Assembly: GCA_910578325.1 (NCBI GenBank) | Contig: CAJTQT010000001.1 | Span: 310,001-374,000, forward strand | Origin: an uncultured Christensenella sp. | Lineage (GTDB): Bacteria > Bacillota > Clostridia > Christensenellales > CAG-917 | DNA length: 64,000 bases | Reading direction: 5' to 3' | In this document: one piece after another, positions 1-8,243 of the stretch | How the letters are laid out: each line of letters begins with the position of its first letter | Position numbering within the stretch: the first letter of the stretch is position 1 | Notes under the pieces: generated by a model | What the model saw: only the letters and a program-made list of their open reading frames with translations | The model's database searches: none | What the model was told of the DNA's origin: nothing | Made by a program: the position numbers and the translations under genes

Positions 1-1155
1 CTGCTCGTTATGCTGGGCGGTTTTTACATTATGACGTTTATTTCAAACAAGGTTTCCATGCTTACTTCGCTTGAAAAAGCGTTGGCTGCGCCCGAATCGT
101 ATAACGACGTCGCGCCGCAAGGATCCCGATGCTTTTTTCTTTATATGGATGACGACGGCAATATCGCGGTGCACGGCGATATGAAATATTACGGAGACTT
201 GAAAAACAGCATTATCGCCACTGCGTGCGAGCAAAAATCGGGACAGTTTAAAATCGGGAACCACCACTTTCTGTGCCAGAGCGCTCAAAAAGATTCGGTT
301 ACGCTGACCGCTGTTCTTGATAGCACCGAGTATCACGAACTTATGCTGAACACCGGACTGCAAATCGCTTTGCTGTACTGCCTGTCGGTTGCGCTCGTTG
401 CCCTGCTCGCGTTTCTCTCCTCCGCCAGACTTCTACACCCCGTTGCGGAATCTTTCAAAAAACAGCGCGACCTCGTCGCCAACGCTTCGCACGAACTCAA
501 AACCCCGCTTACGGTTATATCCACAAATCTCAGCGTAATTAAGTCCGAGCCGGAAACCACCGTCGAGGACAATGCTAAATGGATAGAATCCATTGACGCG
601 CAGATCGCGCGTATGCAGGACTTGATTCAGAATATGTTGCAACTCTCCAAACTCGAACAATCCGAGATTCCGAAAGAGGAACTTGATTTCAGTATACTTG
701 CCGAAGGCGCAAGTCTGACCTTCGAACCCATATGTTTTGAAAAGAACGTGCGCCTTCTGACGGACATTCAACCTGACATCACCGTAAACGGCGACAAAGG
801 TGCGCTGGACAGACTTATAGTAATTCTTTTGGACAATGCTATTAAATATTGCAACGCGGACGGGAAAGTGGGGCTTAAACTGACAGCCGACCAAAAGAAA
901 CTCAAACTCTCCGTTATGAATACGGGAGAGGCGATTTCAAAAGAAGAAGCGGAACACGTATTCGACAGGTTCTACCGAACAGACGGAGCGCGCAAAAACG
1001 AAGACAGCCACAGTTTCGGGCTGGGACTGTCCATAGCGGCGGCAACCGTAAAGTCGCACGGTGGAACTATAACCTGTCACGGCATCGAGAATAAAGGCAC
1101 TGTATTTACGGTTTTTATGCCGCTTGCAAAGAAAAAACGCACACAACAAAAATGA
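1..1155 (+). CDS. Sensor histidine kinase (5' end cut by window edge)
   Basis: Membrane sensor kinase that would phosphorylate a response regulator, probably encoded just upstream outside the window. The frame is open to base 1 (Leu-Leu-Val precede the first Met at 10), so the true start is missing. Numbering from the Met at 10: the end of transmembrane segment 1 (about 1-11), an extracytoplasmic sensor region of about 100 residues, transmembrane segment 2 (about 117-142), then an H-box with motif NASHELKTPL (His161 is the phospho-acceptor). The ATPase domain has an N-box (LLDNAIKYC) and a G-box (SFGLGLSIA). No HAMP domain is obvious between TM2 and the H-box. It converges on the PTS gene across a shared terminator. 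The signal it senses cannot be inferred. Confidence 0.9.
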   Translation: MLVMLGGFYIMTFISNKVSMLTSLEKALAAPESYNDVAPQGSRCFFLYMDDDGNIAVHGDMKYYGDLKNSIIATACEQKSGQFKIGNHHFLCQSAQKDSVTLTAVLDSTEYHELMLNTGLQIALLYCLSVALVALLAFLSSARLLHPVAESFKKQRDLVANASHELKTPLTVISTNLSVIKSEPETTVEDNAKWIESIDAQIARMQDLIQNMLQLSKLEQSEIPKEELDFSILAEGASLTFEPICFEKNVRLLTDIQPDITVNGDKGALDRLIVILLDNAIKYCNADGKVGLKLTADQKKLKLSVMNTGEAISKEEAEHVFDRFYRTDGARKNEDSHSFGLGLSIAAATVKSHGGTITCHGIENKGTVFTVFMPLAKKKRTQQK

Positions 1156-1167
1156 ATATGTTAATAT

Positions 1168-1198
1168 AAAAAACGCACGCAATATGCTTGCGCTTTTT
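1168..1198. terminator. Bidirectional terminator between kinase and PTS gene
   Basis: Seven-base arms CGCACGC (1174-1180) and GCTTGCG (1186-1192) with one mismatch and a 5-base loop. A run of A precedes it and a run of T follows, so it can act for both convergent genes. Confidence 0.65.
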
Positions 1199-1214
1199 AA
1201 TTTACATTCGGTTA

Positions 1215-2531
1215 TTATACTTCCAGCCTAACGTCAGACGGTTTGATACTGCCTCTTTTGCGCAGGATCTCACTTACAAGCAAACTTACCAGCGCAGGGA
1301 TAAGGAATAGACAAAGTATAATTCCGAGAACAATTCTCCAAATATCAACTCCCGCGGCAACCGAGGCGTCTACCGTTCCGAATACGCCTACGAGACCGCT
1401 CGTTCCCATTCCGCCGCCTGCGGCGTTGCATCTTATGCCCAAAAGGACCGCGACAAGTCCCGAAACTGCGCTTGCTATTATCTCGGGAAGCATAATCAAC
1501 GGCTTTTTCATAATGTTCGGGATTTGCAACATCGACGTGCCTATTCCTTGTGCGATCAAGCCGCTCCATCTGTTTTCTCTGAAAGTCGCGATAGCGAATC
1601 CTATCATATGCGCAGAACATCCTGCGACCGCCGCGCCGCCCGCAATTCCGAATGCCTCCGGATTCGCAACCGCCGTTGCCGATGTCGCAATAGCAATCCA
1701 GATTGCCGCGGAAGAGGTCGGCATTGTAAGCAGTATTCCCATTACGACAGCAACGAAAATTCCGACAATAACTTTCACCGCCGTACCGGCTTCTATCGCT
1801 AAAACAATAAGTTTTGCAAGCAAATCTATAAGTTTTATAAACGGCCACGCCAGGAATATTCCCGCAAGACAAAGCGCAAGCATTCCCAATGGAATAAGAA
1901 CAATGTCAAGTTTTGTTTTGCCGGCATACAATCCTGCCACTTCAATAGTAAGCAACGAAACGACGTATGCGCCTATGGGATTTCCGGGCGCGCCGAATGT
2001 TATAGCAAACGGAGCGTCTGCCGTTATAGATTCGACAAGCCCGCCCGCAAACGCGCCGACAAGCCCCGCAACAGCCGCAGTAAATATTACAAGCGGCTTT
2101 GCTCCGAGTTTATGAGCAATCCCGACGCCAATGCCTGCGCCCATCAACATTTTGGCGATACTCGCAATATATCCGAGGGTATGTGCAAATCCGTTATTGC
2201 CGCACCAACCGGCGATTTGTGCGAGAATAGTGCCTGCTATAAGCGTACAGAAAAGACCTTGCGACATTCCTGTGAATGCGTCTATAAAATAGCGTTTGCA
2301 AAGTTTTTTTACAATCCTTACGGCTTTTTTACCTTTCGGTTCTTTTTGCGACAGTTCGTACAGTATGCCCTGTTCGCGGACTTCTTCTCCGTCCGCATAA
2401 ACGTCGGTGCACTCGGAACTAACCAAATCGACGTCCTGAGGCTGTAAATCCGACGGGCATTCCGCATCCTGCGCGGTCAGGGAATCGACGGTTTCGGTTG
2501 GCGATACATTGTCTGAGATTTTTTTTTCCAT
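1215..2531 (-). CDS. PTS IIC-type membrane transporter (EIIC_2 family) with acidic N-terminal extension
   Basis: Polytopic membrane protein of the PTS_EIIC_2 family. Family features seen are YFIDAFTGMSQGLFCTLIAG near residue 80, glycine-rich membrane helices, GIGTSMLQIPNIMKKP and GGGMGTSGLVG near the C-terminus. Members are presumed sugar permeases of phosphotransferase systems, but substrates are mostly unknown and no IIA or IIB gene lies nearby. The first ~75 residues are an acidic, presumably cytoplasmic extension absent from typical members, which start close to the first helix. The ATG at 2531 has no recognisable ribosome site and lies 10 bases after a terminator-like T run, so the start is uncertain; no better internal start stands out. 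Confidence 0.75.
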   Translation of the reverse strand: MEKKISDNVSPTETVDSLTAQDAECPSDLQPQDVDLVSSECTDVYADGEEVREQGILYELSQKEPKGKKAVRIVKKLCKRYFIDAFTGMSQGLFCTLIAGTILAQIAGWCGNNGFAHTLGYIASIAKMLMGAGIGVGIAHKLGAKPLVIFTAAVAGLVGAFAGGLVESITADAPFAITFGAPGNPIGAYVVSLLTIEVAGLYAGKTKLDIVLIPLGMLALCLAGIFLAWPFIKLIDLLAKLIVLAIEAGTAVKVIVGIFVAVVMGILLTMPTSSAAIWIAIATSATAVANPEAFGIAGGAAVAGCSAHMIGFAIATFRENRWSGLIAQGIGTSMLQIPNIMKKPLIMLPEIIASAVSGLVAVLLGIRCNAAGGGMGTSGLVGVFGTVDASVAAGVDIWRIVLGIILCLFLIPALVSLLVSEILRKRGSIKPSDVRLEV

Positions 2532-2540
2532 AGCGTTAAT

Positions 2541-2561
2541 AAAAAGCGCGCGTTTGCGCGC
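2541..2561 (-). terminator. Terminator downstream of M28-like gene
   Basis: GC-rich hairpin GCGCG-CAAA-CGCGC followed on the minus strand by TTTTTATT. It sits between the stop of the M28-like gene and the start of the PTS gene. Confidence 0.6.
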
Positions 2562-2565
2562 AAAG

Positions 2566-3894
2566 TCATTTGCCTACAACGGCGTGTATTTCCATTTCGG
2601 CAGAAGAAGGTGTTTTGGGTTGCTCTTTATGTTCTTCCTCGGCAGGGGTGCTCGTATCGCCCATCAACTTGATAAAAGTACCCACAGTTACGGAAAACAG
2701 TTTTTCAAGGTCGTTTATTTCCAGCACACGTTCGCTTGAACGGTGTTCGTCAGCCACAATCGTTGCGGTCGGGTTTCCGTTCTGCGCGAACGCGTCGGAC
2801 ATATATCCGTGTATCGAAGCAAGTTTCTGTGAAACGGTATCCGTCGGGAGCGCGGATATATCGATCTTCTGCTCGTGCGCGCTCGACCTTATGGCAGAAA
2901 CAAAAGGTGTAGAATACTCGATTCGCCTTATCGCATTTCTCTCGGCGATTTTAAATTCGGAACTGTCGATATCACCGATGCAAAGCACGTGCGCGTCCGC
3001 AAATTCGGGATGCGATTTTACAAACGCATCGGAACCGCCGTGAGCGGAGTTCTCTCCTCCGAACGATGCATATACTATGCGCACGTCTTCGGGAAGAATA
3101 TCGGGCTGTTCCGCAAAATACGCATAGGTTGCCATTGCCACGGAAGTCGCAACGCCGTTGTTTTGTTTGGCGTGCCTCTCAAACGGCGAAAACCTCAATA
3201 GCGTGACGGTGACGCCCAGCACGCCAACAACTGCGGGTATAACTGTAAACGCCGTAATCTTGACCTCGCTGTCAGTGCCTATCGCCATTTTGAGTATGCA
3301 AAACAGCACAAACACCGCCGCCGTAAGCGGCACGAATATATGCGCAATTTTGCTCATAATACGGTAGTCGGTCACAAAATTACCGAGAGTAGCGTCGTGA
3401 TTGTCGGCAATTATAAACACTCTTTCTTTTTTGAGTTTATCGGTATTTTTGGAAAACTCGCTTACTACGTTATAAGAAACTTTCTGCGATAAAAACTTTT
3501 TAAAGCGTTTTTTATTGAAATACAACGCAGTCATAACGCCGCTTCCGACAGCAAAAACGGCAAGCGCAAGCACAGTCAGAAGTATGCCCGCGGTTATATT
3601 TCCGGCAAACGAAACAAAATACAGCACGTAACAGAGCAGATACCACAGCCCGAAGAACGGCAACGAGCCTCTGCCCAGCAGAGGAAACGACCTGTATGCT
3701 TCCAGCCTCACCGTAGCGTCGGTTTCATCCGCCAGACGGCTTCTTATCGCACGCGCACACGCGGTCTCGCTCGCGCTGCCCGTAATCCTGTTGTCGTATT
3801 GTTGCAGTTCTACCGAAAACTCGCTTATGAAGCCGACTGCGTCGTGCAAAGCCTCGGTTGAAACAACACTGTTTTCGACGTCGAAAATGTCCAT
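2566..3894 (-). CDS. Membrane-embedded M28 peptidase-like protein, zinc site degenerate
   Basis: 442 residues from the ATG at 3894. The N-terminal motif DNRITGSASE matches the 'R.TGS' start of M28 aminopeptidases. Two hydrophobic helices follow (about residues 80-125), then a peptidase-like core interrupted by a second pair of membrane helices. The usual metal ligands are not intact: the AHYD-like position reads IADNHDA, GANDNASG reads KQNNGVA and the EE pair reads GE; only the late His in VADEH looks kept. It may be inactive or have a changed function (inference). A longer frame starts at GTG 3972, but that codon lies inside the upstream gene's terminator, and a TATAAT lies six bases before ATG 3894, so 3894 is preferred. 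Confidence 0.6.
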   Translation of the reverse strand: MDIFDVENSVVSTEALHDAVGFISEFSVELQQYDNRITGSASETACARAIRSRLADETDATVRLEAYRSFPLLGRGSLPFFGLWYLLCYVLYFVSFAGNITAGILLTVLALAVFAVGSGVMTALYFNKKRFKKFLSQKVSYNVVSEFSKNTDKLKKERVFIIADNHDATLGNFVTDYRIMSKIAHIFVPLTAAVFVLFCILKMAIGTDSEVKITAFTVIPAVVGVLGVTVTLLRFSPFERHAKQNNGVATSVAMATYAYFAEQPDILPEDVRIVYASFGGENSAHGGSDAFVKSHPEFADAHVLCIGDIDSSEFKIAERNAIRRIEYSTPFVSAIRSSAHEQKIDISALPTDTVSQKLASIHGYMSDAFAQNGNPTATIVADEHRSSERVLEINDLEKLFSVTVGTFIKLMGDTSTPAEEEHKEQPKTPSSAEMEIHAVVGK

Positions 3895-3900
3895 AGATGT

Positions 3901-3929
3901 ATTATAACCGCATTTTATGATTTCCGCAA
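3901..3929 (-). promoter_or_regulatory. Promoter of M28-like gene, predicted leaderless
   Basis: TTGCGG (3929-3924), 17-base spacer, TATAAT (3906-3901), six bases, ATG. The expected transcription start falls on or next to the A of the ATG, and no ribosome site is present. Confidence 0.7.
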
Positions 3930-3961
3930 CCTCGTTGACGATAATATCAAAATTATAGTAA

Positions 3962-3991
3962 GACTCCCGCACGTCTGTGCGGGAGTCCTTT
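3962..3991 (-). terminator. Terminator of the 781-residue lipoprotein gene
   Basis: Perfect 11-bp stem GACTCCCGCAC / GTGCGGGAGTC with a 4-base loop (3962-3987), 40 bases past the stop at 4027. CTTTT follows on the plus strand; the minus-strand tail (TTACTATAATTTT) is only moderately T-rich. Confidence 0.65.
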
Positions 3992-4026
3992 TGCCGCCGT
4001 CAAGCGGATTGTTCGCTTTTGCGGAA

Positions 4027-6372
4027 TTACGCCATCATATCGGCAAGATTAATCCACTGAGCCTTTTCCTGCTCGGAAGCCGCGGTATAATGCGCGTACA
4101 CGTCGGTGAACGTCGATTCGACTACTTCGATAAGTTCAAGGCTTTCGGTGATGGACAGCACCGCGTCGCCGACTTTGAGTTCGATACTTGCGTGCAAGCC
4201 GCCTTTAAGGTCGCCGACGAAGTTGACCGTGCCGCCGAGAACCGCTTTGATGTTCTCTACGTAAGCGTTGCCGTCAGCAGGAACTTCAACGCCTTCGATT
4301 TCGATAGACTGAGCGCAGATATAGAGGATTCTGAGCGCAGCGTCCATAATGGTGGGCTCTTTCTCAACAGTATCGCCCTCTGCTACAGGGTCTCCGCCCT
4401 CTTGAGGAGTGAGTTTTTCAATGATGAACTGTACGCACTCCATCAAATCTTTATCAGCCATAGGCGGATTCGAGAGAACGTTTACGATACGCTCGATTCT
4501 GCCCTTTTCTGTCCAGGTGAAGTAATTGTACTCGTTCCACACCTTTACGGGCTTACCGTCACTCATAATGACGTTGCCGGCTTCGTCAAGTTTGTCTTCG
4601 TAAACACGCTTAGAACCGAAGTTGTTTACTACGTCGACAACCGCTTTGAGAATATTGTCGGTTGAGAGTTGCAAATTATTGTCGGTGCTGAGCATCGGAA
4701 GCAAGGTCTTGATCGCTTTAATCCAGTTGGAAGCAGAGAAACCTGCGCCGTCCTGAATAAATTCTTCGCCGTTTTCATCTTTCGCCATTGCGGTCGCGTC
4801 GCCGTTGTTACCGCCGCCGATGATTCCGTTCGCGATCTTTACCACGAAGTCGTGGAACATTTGCGCAACGTTGATCTTGGTATCATATACGAATCCTTTA
4901 ATTGTCTTATTCTCGCCGAGACTGATAGCAGTAGTCAATTCGCCTGCCAGTTTACCGTCTACGAAACTTACGGTTGCAAAACGACTGGTTTTGCCGTTGC
5001 CGTCCGTAATATCGATATAAGCATTGAGTTTCGTCTTGTTGTTTTTAACGTTAACTATATCAATCTGACCGATGAGAGTAAGCGTAACGTCGTGGTCGAG
5101 CGTGATCGCGTTTTCGGTGAGACCTTCGATAGGATTGATAGTGATGCCGTGGATACCTACGGTAAGTTTTTCTTCTACCGCGATATTTTCGGAATATTCG
5201 TCTTTATTGATTTTAACACTGTTTGCGTCGCTTGCTTTTTCGATGCTCAAATCCGTTATCGTAAGCACGACTTCGGGAACAACAACGGTTTCAACTCCGT
5301 TAACCTTGCCGAGCGCGGTCTGCATTCCGCCGAGAATTGCTGAGATGGAGAAACTGTCGATTTTGTTTGCTTTCTCCGTAAACGAAAGCGCAATTTCACT
5401 TCTGCCGCTGTCATTGCCGAACATATCCGTCAAACCGGCATTCTGAAGGAAACTTCCGCTTGCAAGCATACTTACAACCATTCTGTCAATAACCGCTTTA
5501 TAGGTCGTTACCCCGTTGTTTACGGTCTTCGTAGCGGTAAAAAGATCTTTTAACGAATCGTTTGTAAGCAATAAGTCAAGTCTGAGATCGCCTGCTTCGT
5601 CAAAAATATCCTCTACCTTTAAGCCCTCTAATAAACCTCCGATAAGTCCCCAGTTGTCCGTAAGGAGTTGCTTGATGGGCAATCCTGTCATTTCAAGGAC
5701 TCTGTTGATTATCGTATTCAAAGTCCAGTTAGGACCGAAATCGCCGACAAATTTGTTGATAATATCATTGATGCTGGACTTTGCGTCTTCCGTGCCGAAG
5801 AGCGGATAATTCAAACCGTTGACGATTTCGTCGCCGAGATTCGATTCGTTGCCCATAACTTCGTTCCAAACCGTTTTAACAAGGTTGTGCGGAACTTTTA
5901 CGTTATGTCCTGAGAAGTCGAGATAAATGCTGTCCAGATCGTTTGCAAACATATAAAGCGTGACAATCTCGTTATTGTCAGCGTCAGTGGGGTCATAGAA
6001 TCTGACCTTGAGCGCAGTTTTTTGAGAAGTTGCCGCCGTTCTTCCAAGAACAGCCTGAATATCGAGTCCAAGGTCTATCTGCTGAACGATTTCTTTGCTT
6101 CCGCGGGGTTTTCTGGTGTTGAGAGTAAGAACTACGCCCAGGTGCAACGCAATGTCATCTGTCGCAGAGACAGGTTTGCTGCCGATTTCCGCCGTGAGAT
6201 CCCACAGTTTGTTGAAGTAATCGCCCGTTGAAAATTCCACAGGCGGTTCATTGTCACCGTTGCCATTGTTTCCGCCATTGTCGCCGCCGTCGGGATTACA
6301 CGCTACAAGCGAGAAAACCAAAAGAACAGCCATGACCAGAACAAGCAGGTTTCTAATCCAAGATTTCTTCAT
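4027..6372 (-). CDS. Large secreted lipoprotein, function unknown (781 aa)
   Basis: Exported lipid-anchored protein. The N-terminus is KK plus a hydrophobic stretch ending in a lipobox (SLVAC, Cys25), followed by a Gly/Asn/Asp-rich linker of about 18 residues typical of surface lipoproteins. The remainder mixes beta-rich and helical segments; phrases such as SIYLDFSGHNVKVPHNLVK recall LppX/LolA-type lipid-binding folds, but this is only an impression and I do not assign a family. A clear ribosome site (GGAGGAATT) fixes the start. It is monocistronic, with its own consensus promoter and terminator. A second unrelated-looking 'ACNP' lipoprotein lies at 31.4-33.2 kb. Confidence 0.8.
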   Translation of the reverse strand: MKKSWIRNLLVLVMAVLLVFSLVACNPDGGDNGGNNGNGDNEPPVEFSTGDYFNKLWDLTAEIGSKPVSATDDIALHLGVVLTLNTRKPRGSKEIVQQIDLGLDIQAVLGRTAATSQKTALKVRFYDPTDADNNEIVTLYMFANDLDSIYLDFSGHNVKVPHNLVKTVWNEVMGNESNLGDEIVNGLNYPLFGTEDAKSSINDIINKFVGDFGPNWTLNTIINRVLEMTGLPIKQLLTDNWGLIGGLLEGLKVEDIFDEAGDLRLDLLLTNDSLKDLFTATKTVNNGVTTYKAVIDRMVVSMLASGSFLQNAGLTDMFGNDSGRSEIALSFTEKANKIDSFSISAILGGMQTALGKVNGVETVVVPEVVLTITDLSIEKASDANSVKINKDEYSENIAVEEKLTVGIHGITINPIEGLTENAITLDHDVTLTLIGQIDIVNVKNNKTKLNAYIDITDGNGKTSRFATVSFVDGKLAGELTTAISLGENKTIKGFVYDTKINVAQMFHDFVVKIANGIIGGGNNGDATAMAKDENGEEFIQDGAGFSASNWIKAIKTLLPMLSTDNNLQLSTDNILKAVVDVVNNFGSKRVYEDKLDEAGNVIMSDGKPVKVWNEYNYFTWTEKGRIERIVNVLSNPPMADKDLMECVQFIIEKLTPQEGGDPVAEGDTVEKEPTIMDAALRILYICAQSIEIEGVEVPADGNAYVENIKAVLGGTVNFVGDLKGGLHASIELKVGDAVLSITESLELIEVVESTFTDVYAHYTAASEQEKAQWINLADMMA

Positions 6373-6443
6373 AATTCCTCCAAAGAATTTTGTTTAATGC
6401 ACTCGCCGCGATGCCTCGGGCGCGCGCATTTTTGATAGTAATA

Positions 6444-6472
6444 ATTATATTATAAGTAAAAATCAAAGTCAA
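6444..6472 (-). promoter_or_regulatory. Promoter of the 781-residue lipoprotein gene
   Basis: TTGACT (6472-6467), 17-base spacer, TATAAT (6449-6444), with a leader of about 65 bases to the GGAGGAATT ribosome site. Confidence 0.8.
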
Positions 6473-6479
6473 TATACAA

Positions 6480-7023
6480 AACCAACTTACCTGAAACTTT
6501 TGGTAATTTAATGTTTCTTAGACTTCATATTAAACCCGTTCTATCTCAATGCTGTCTCTATGAGAATGAGTGTATTGCCTTTAAATAAGTAATCCCCTCT
6601 ATCAAGGTTACTTCTTCCTCTACAAGAGTGAGCGGGTTAGACTTTAAATAAAATTGCCCCCTCTTTCCCTGCGGGCTTTTCTCCCACCACTCGTGTATGG
6701 ACGCGTAAGGCATTACGCTTATTCTCTACACTCATTCTCCGTCGCTCGCGGGGGAGACAGGACGCGATTGGGCGTAGCCAACAATCGCTATTCCGTCGCT
6801 ACGCTCCTTACGGCACTCCGCACGAGACGTTTTCGGGGTCCCCATAAAACGCCCTGTTTTATGGGGTAAATTATGGCACTTGTTCGTGGGCATAAATCAA
6901 CACTGCCCACTCACTGCGTACTGTACGTCGCACTTCGGCACTCACTTTGGCGCGCGCCTTGCACGCGCTGAACTTTCTCTATCAAAGTGTTCGTCGCGTA
7001 TACACCCGCTCCTGATATAAGTA
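6480..7023. other. Non-coding stretch without a credible gene
   Basis: About 540 bases with no supportable gene. A 71-codon plus-strand frame (6654-6869) has no ribosome site and low-complexity coding, and I do not call it. The stretch holds short inverted repeats, e.g. GCGTAA-GGCA-TTACGC near 6710, a repeated CTTTAAATAA, and one copy of the hairpin module at 6836-6872. It looks like decayed repeat or mobile sequence. Confidence 0.5.
6836..6872 (-). repeat. 37-bp hairpin module, diverged copy (inverted orientation)
   Basis: Perfect 11-bp stem CCCCATAAAAC / GTTTTATGGGG with loop GCCCT, preceded by GGGGT. It matches, in reverse orientation, the layout of the three modules near 47.1-47.4 kb (GGGTCCCC, AAAAC, loop, GTTTT, GGGG, AT-rich end). 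Confidence 0.6.
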
Positions 7024-7150
7024 TAAAACCGCGATTATTTGCGTTCAGACAAGGAAAAGGCACTTTTGCGAACAGCCTAGTGTACAAATCGTACACGACT
7101 ATGAGCAAAAGTGCCTTTGACGCAGTATCAACGCAAATAGCGCGGTTTTA
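7024..7150. repeat. Palindromic element, simple copy, overlapping the pfkA stop codon
   Basis: 127-bp imperfect palindrome. The outer arms are TAAAACCGCG...TTTGCGTT and its complement, the middle arms AAAGGCACTTTTGC / GCAAAAGTGCCTTT, and the inner arms GTGTAC / GTACAC around a short AT apex. The right terminus CGCGGTTTTA contains the TAA stop of pfkA. A related composite copy lies at 47061-47440. No open reading frame inside; MITE-like. Confidence 0.8.
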
Positions 7151-8131
7151 CTTGCTTATGGAAATTGCCAAATTGTAAAGTTGCTCATCAAATTCCTTAG
7201 GAATCTTCAACGCTTCGAGGACGGTAGTATCGTAAATATCTCCTCCGCGAACGCCGACCACTCTTCCGGACTGTCCGCATTCGATAAGGTCGACTGCGCG
7301 CTGCGCCATACGCGCCGCAAGCACTCTGTCCGCCATAGTGGGGATTCCGCCGCGTTGCATATATCCGAGAGCCATATGGTTCACTCTGCGGTTTGTCGCT
7401 TCCGCAACTTTTTTGACAAGTTCGTCTTTAAGTTCGTTTTTGCCCTCTGCAAGCAGAATTATCGTAGACGTCTTTCCTTTATCGAATCCGCGTTTTACGC
7501 TCTGTGCAATCTCGTCAACGTCTGCGGGAGCCTCGGGCACTATAACGTATTCCGCGCCGCCTGCGACCGCCGAGTTAAGCGCGATATTTCCGCTCATTCT
7601 TCCCATAACTTCGAGCACCATAATTCTGTCGTGCGAAGTTATCGTATCTCTGAGTTTTAAAATAGCGTCGATTACGGTGTTGCACGCCGTATCGTAGCCT
7701 ATCGTGGAATCAGTATAACCCATATCGTTGTCGATAGTTCCCGGAATGCCTATAACGCTGAGGTCGGAATTTTCGTGCAAATCCTCTACGCCGCGGAAAG
7801 AACCGTCTCCGCCTATAACTATTAGGTTGTCTATGCCGCGTTTAAGGAGATTGTCCGCGCCCTTGAGCATAATGTCTCTCTCCTTGAACTCTACGCAACG
7901 CGCCGAACGCAGAATCGTACCGCCCGCGTGCACGCTGTTTGACACCGAACTGTAATCCATCGGAAATATTTCGTCGTTTACAAGCCCCTTGTATCCGTGC
8001 TTAATGCCGTACATTTCGAATCCTCTTGTAAGGCCGTAGCGCACCACGGTACGGATACAGGCGTTCATACCAGACGCGTCGCCGCCGCTGGTAAGCACCG
8101 CCAGTTTTTTGTTTATAGTTTTTTTAGCCAT
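7148..8131 (-). CDS. pfkA: ATP-dependent 6-phosphofructokinase
   Basis: Converts fructose 6-phosphate plus ATP to fructose 1,6-bisphosphate, the committed step of glycolysis. 327 residues, about the normal bacterial PfkA length. The motifs are all present: LTSGGDASGMNA (nucleotide site), GGDGSFRG (the Gly after GGD is typical of the ATP rather than the PPi type), the catalytic loop PGTIDND, EVMGRMSG, and the effector/substrate loop YMQRGG. The start is supported by GAGAGGC eight bases upstream. It follows dnaE but has its own promoter. Its stop codon is formed by the terminus of the palindromic element at 7024-7150. Confidence 0.97.
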   Translation of the reverse strand: MAKKTINKKLAVLTSGGDASGMNACIRTVVRYGLTRGFEMYGIKHGYKGLVNDEIFPMDYSSVSNSVHAGGTILRSARCVEFKERDIMLKGADNLLKRGIDNLIVIGGDGSFRGVEDLHENSDLSVIGIPGTIDNDMGYTDSTIGYDTACNTVIDAILKLRDTITSHDRIMVLEVMGRMSGNIALNSAVAGGAEYVIVPEAPADVDEIAQSVKRGFDKGKTSTIILLAEGKNELKDELVKKVAEATNRRVNHMALGYMQRGGIPTMADRVLAARMAQRAVDLIECGQSGRVVGVRGGDIYDTTVLEALKIPKEFDEQLYNLAISISK

Positions 8132-8169
8132 ATATGTTGCCTCTCAAAGGTTATTTCAAATTAGAGTAT

Positions 8170-8199
8170 ATAATATCACTCCATCGCTTTTTTTTGCAA
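8170..8199 (-). promoter_or_regulatory. Promoter of pfkA
   Basis: TTGCAA (8199-8194), 18-base spacer, TATTAT (8175-8170), in the dnaE-pfkA gap, with a leader of about 35 bases. Confidence 0.6.
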
Positions 8200-8243
8200 G
8201 CGTATATCACAATCATTTTATTATGAAAACGTTGTTATGGTCA

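Noticed and set aside
4669..5343. Plus-strand frames inside the 781-residue lipoprotein gene
   Set aside because: Shadow frames; the minus-strand gene has a signal peptide, lipobox, ribosome site, promoter and terminator.
6654..6869. 71-codon plus-strand frame in the non-coding stretch
   Set aside because: No ribosome site, Arg/Ser/Leu-rich low-information translation, and it runs into the hairpin module.
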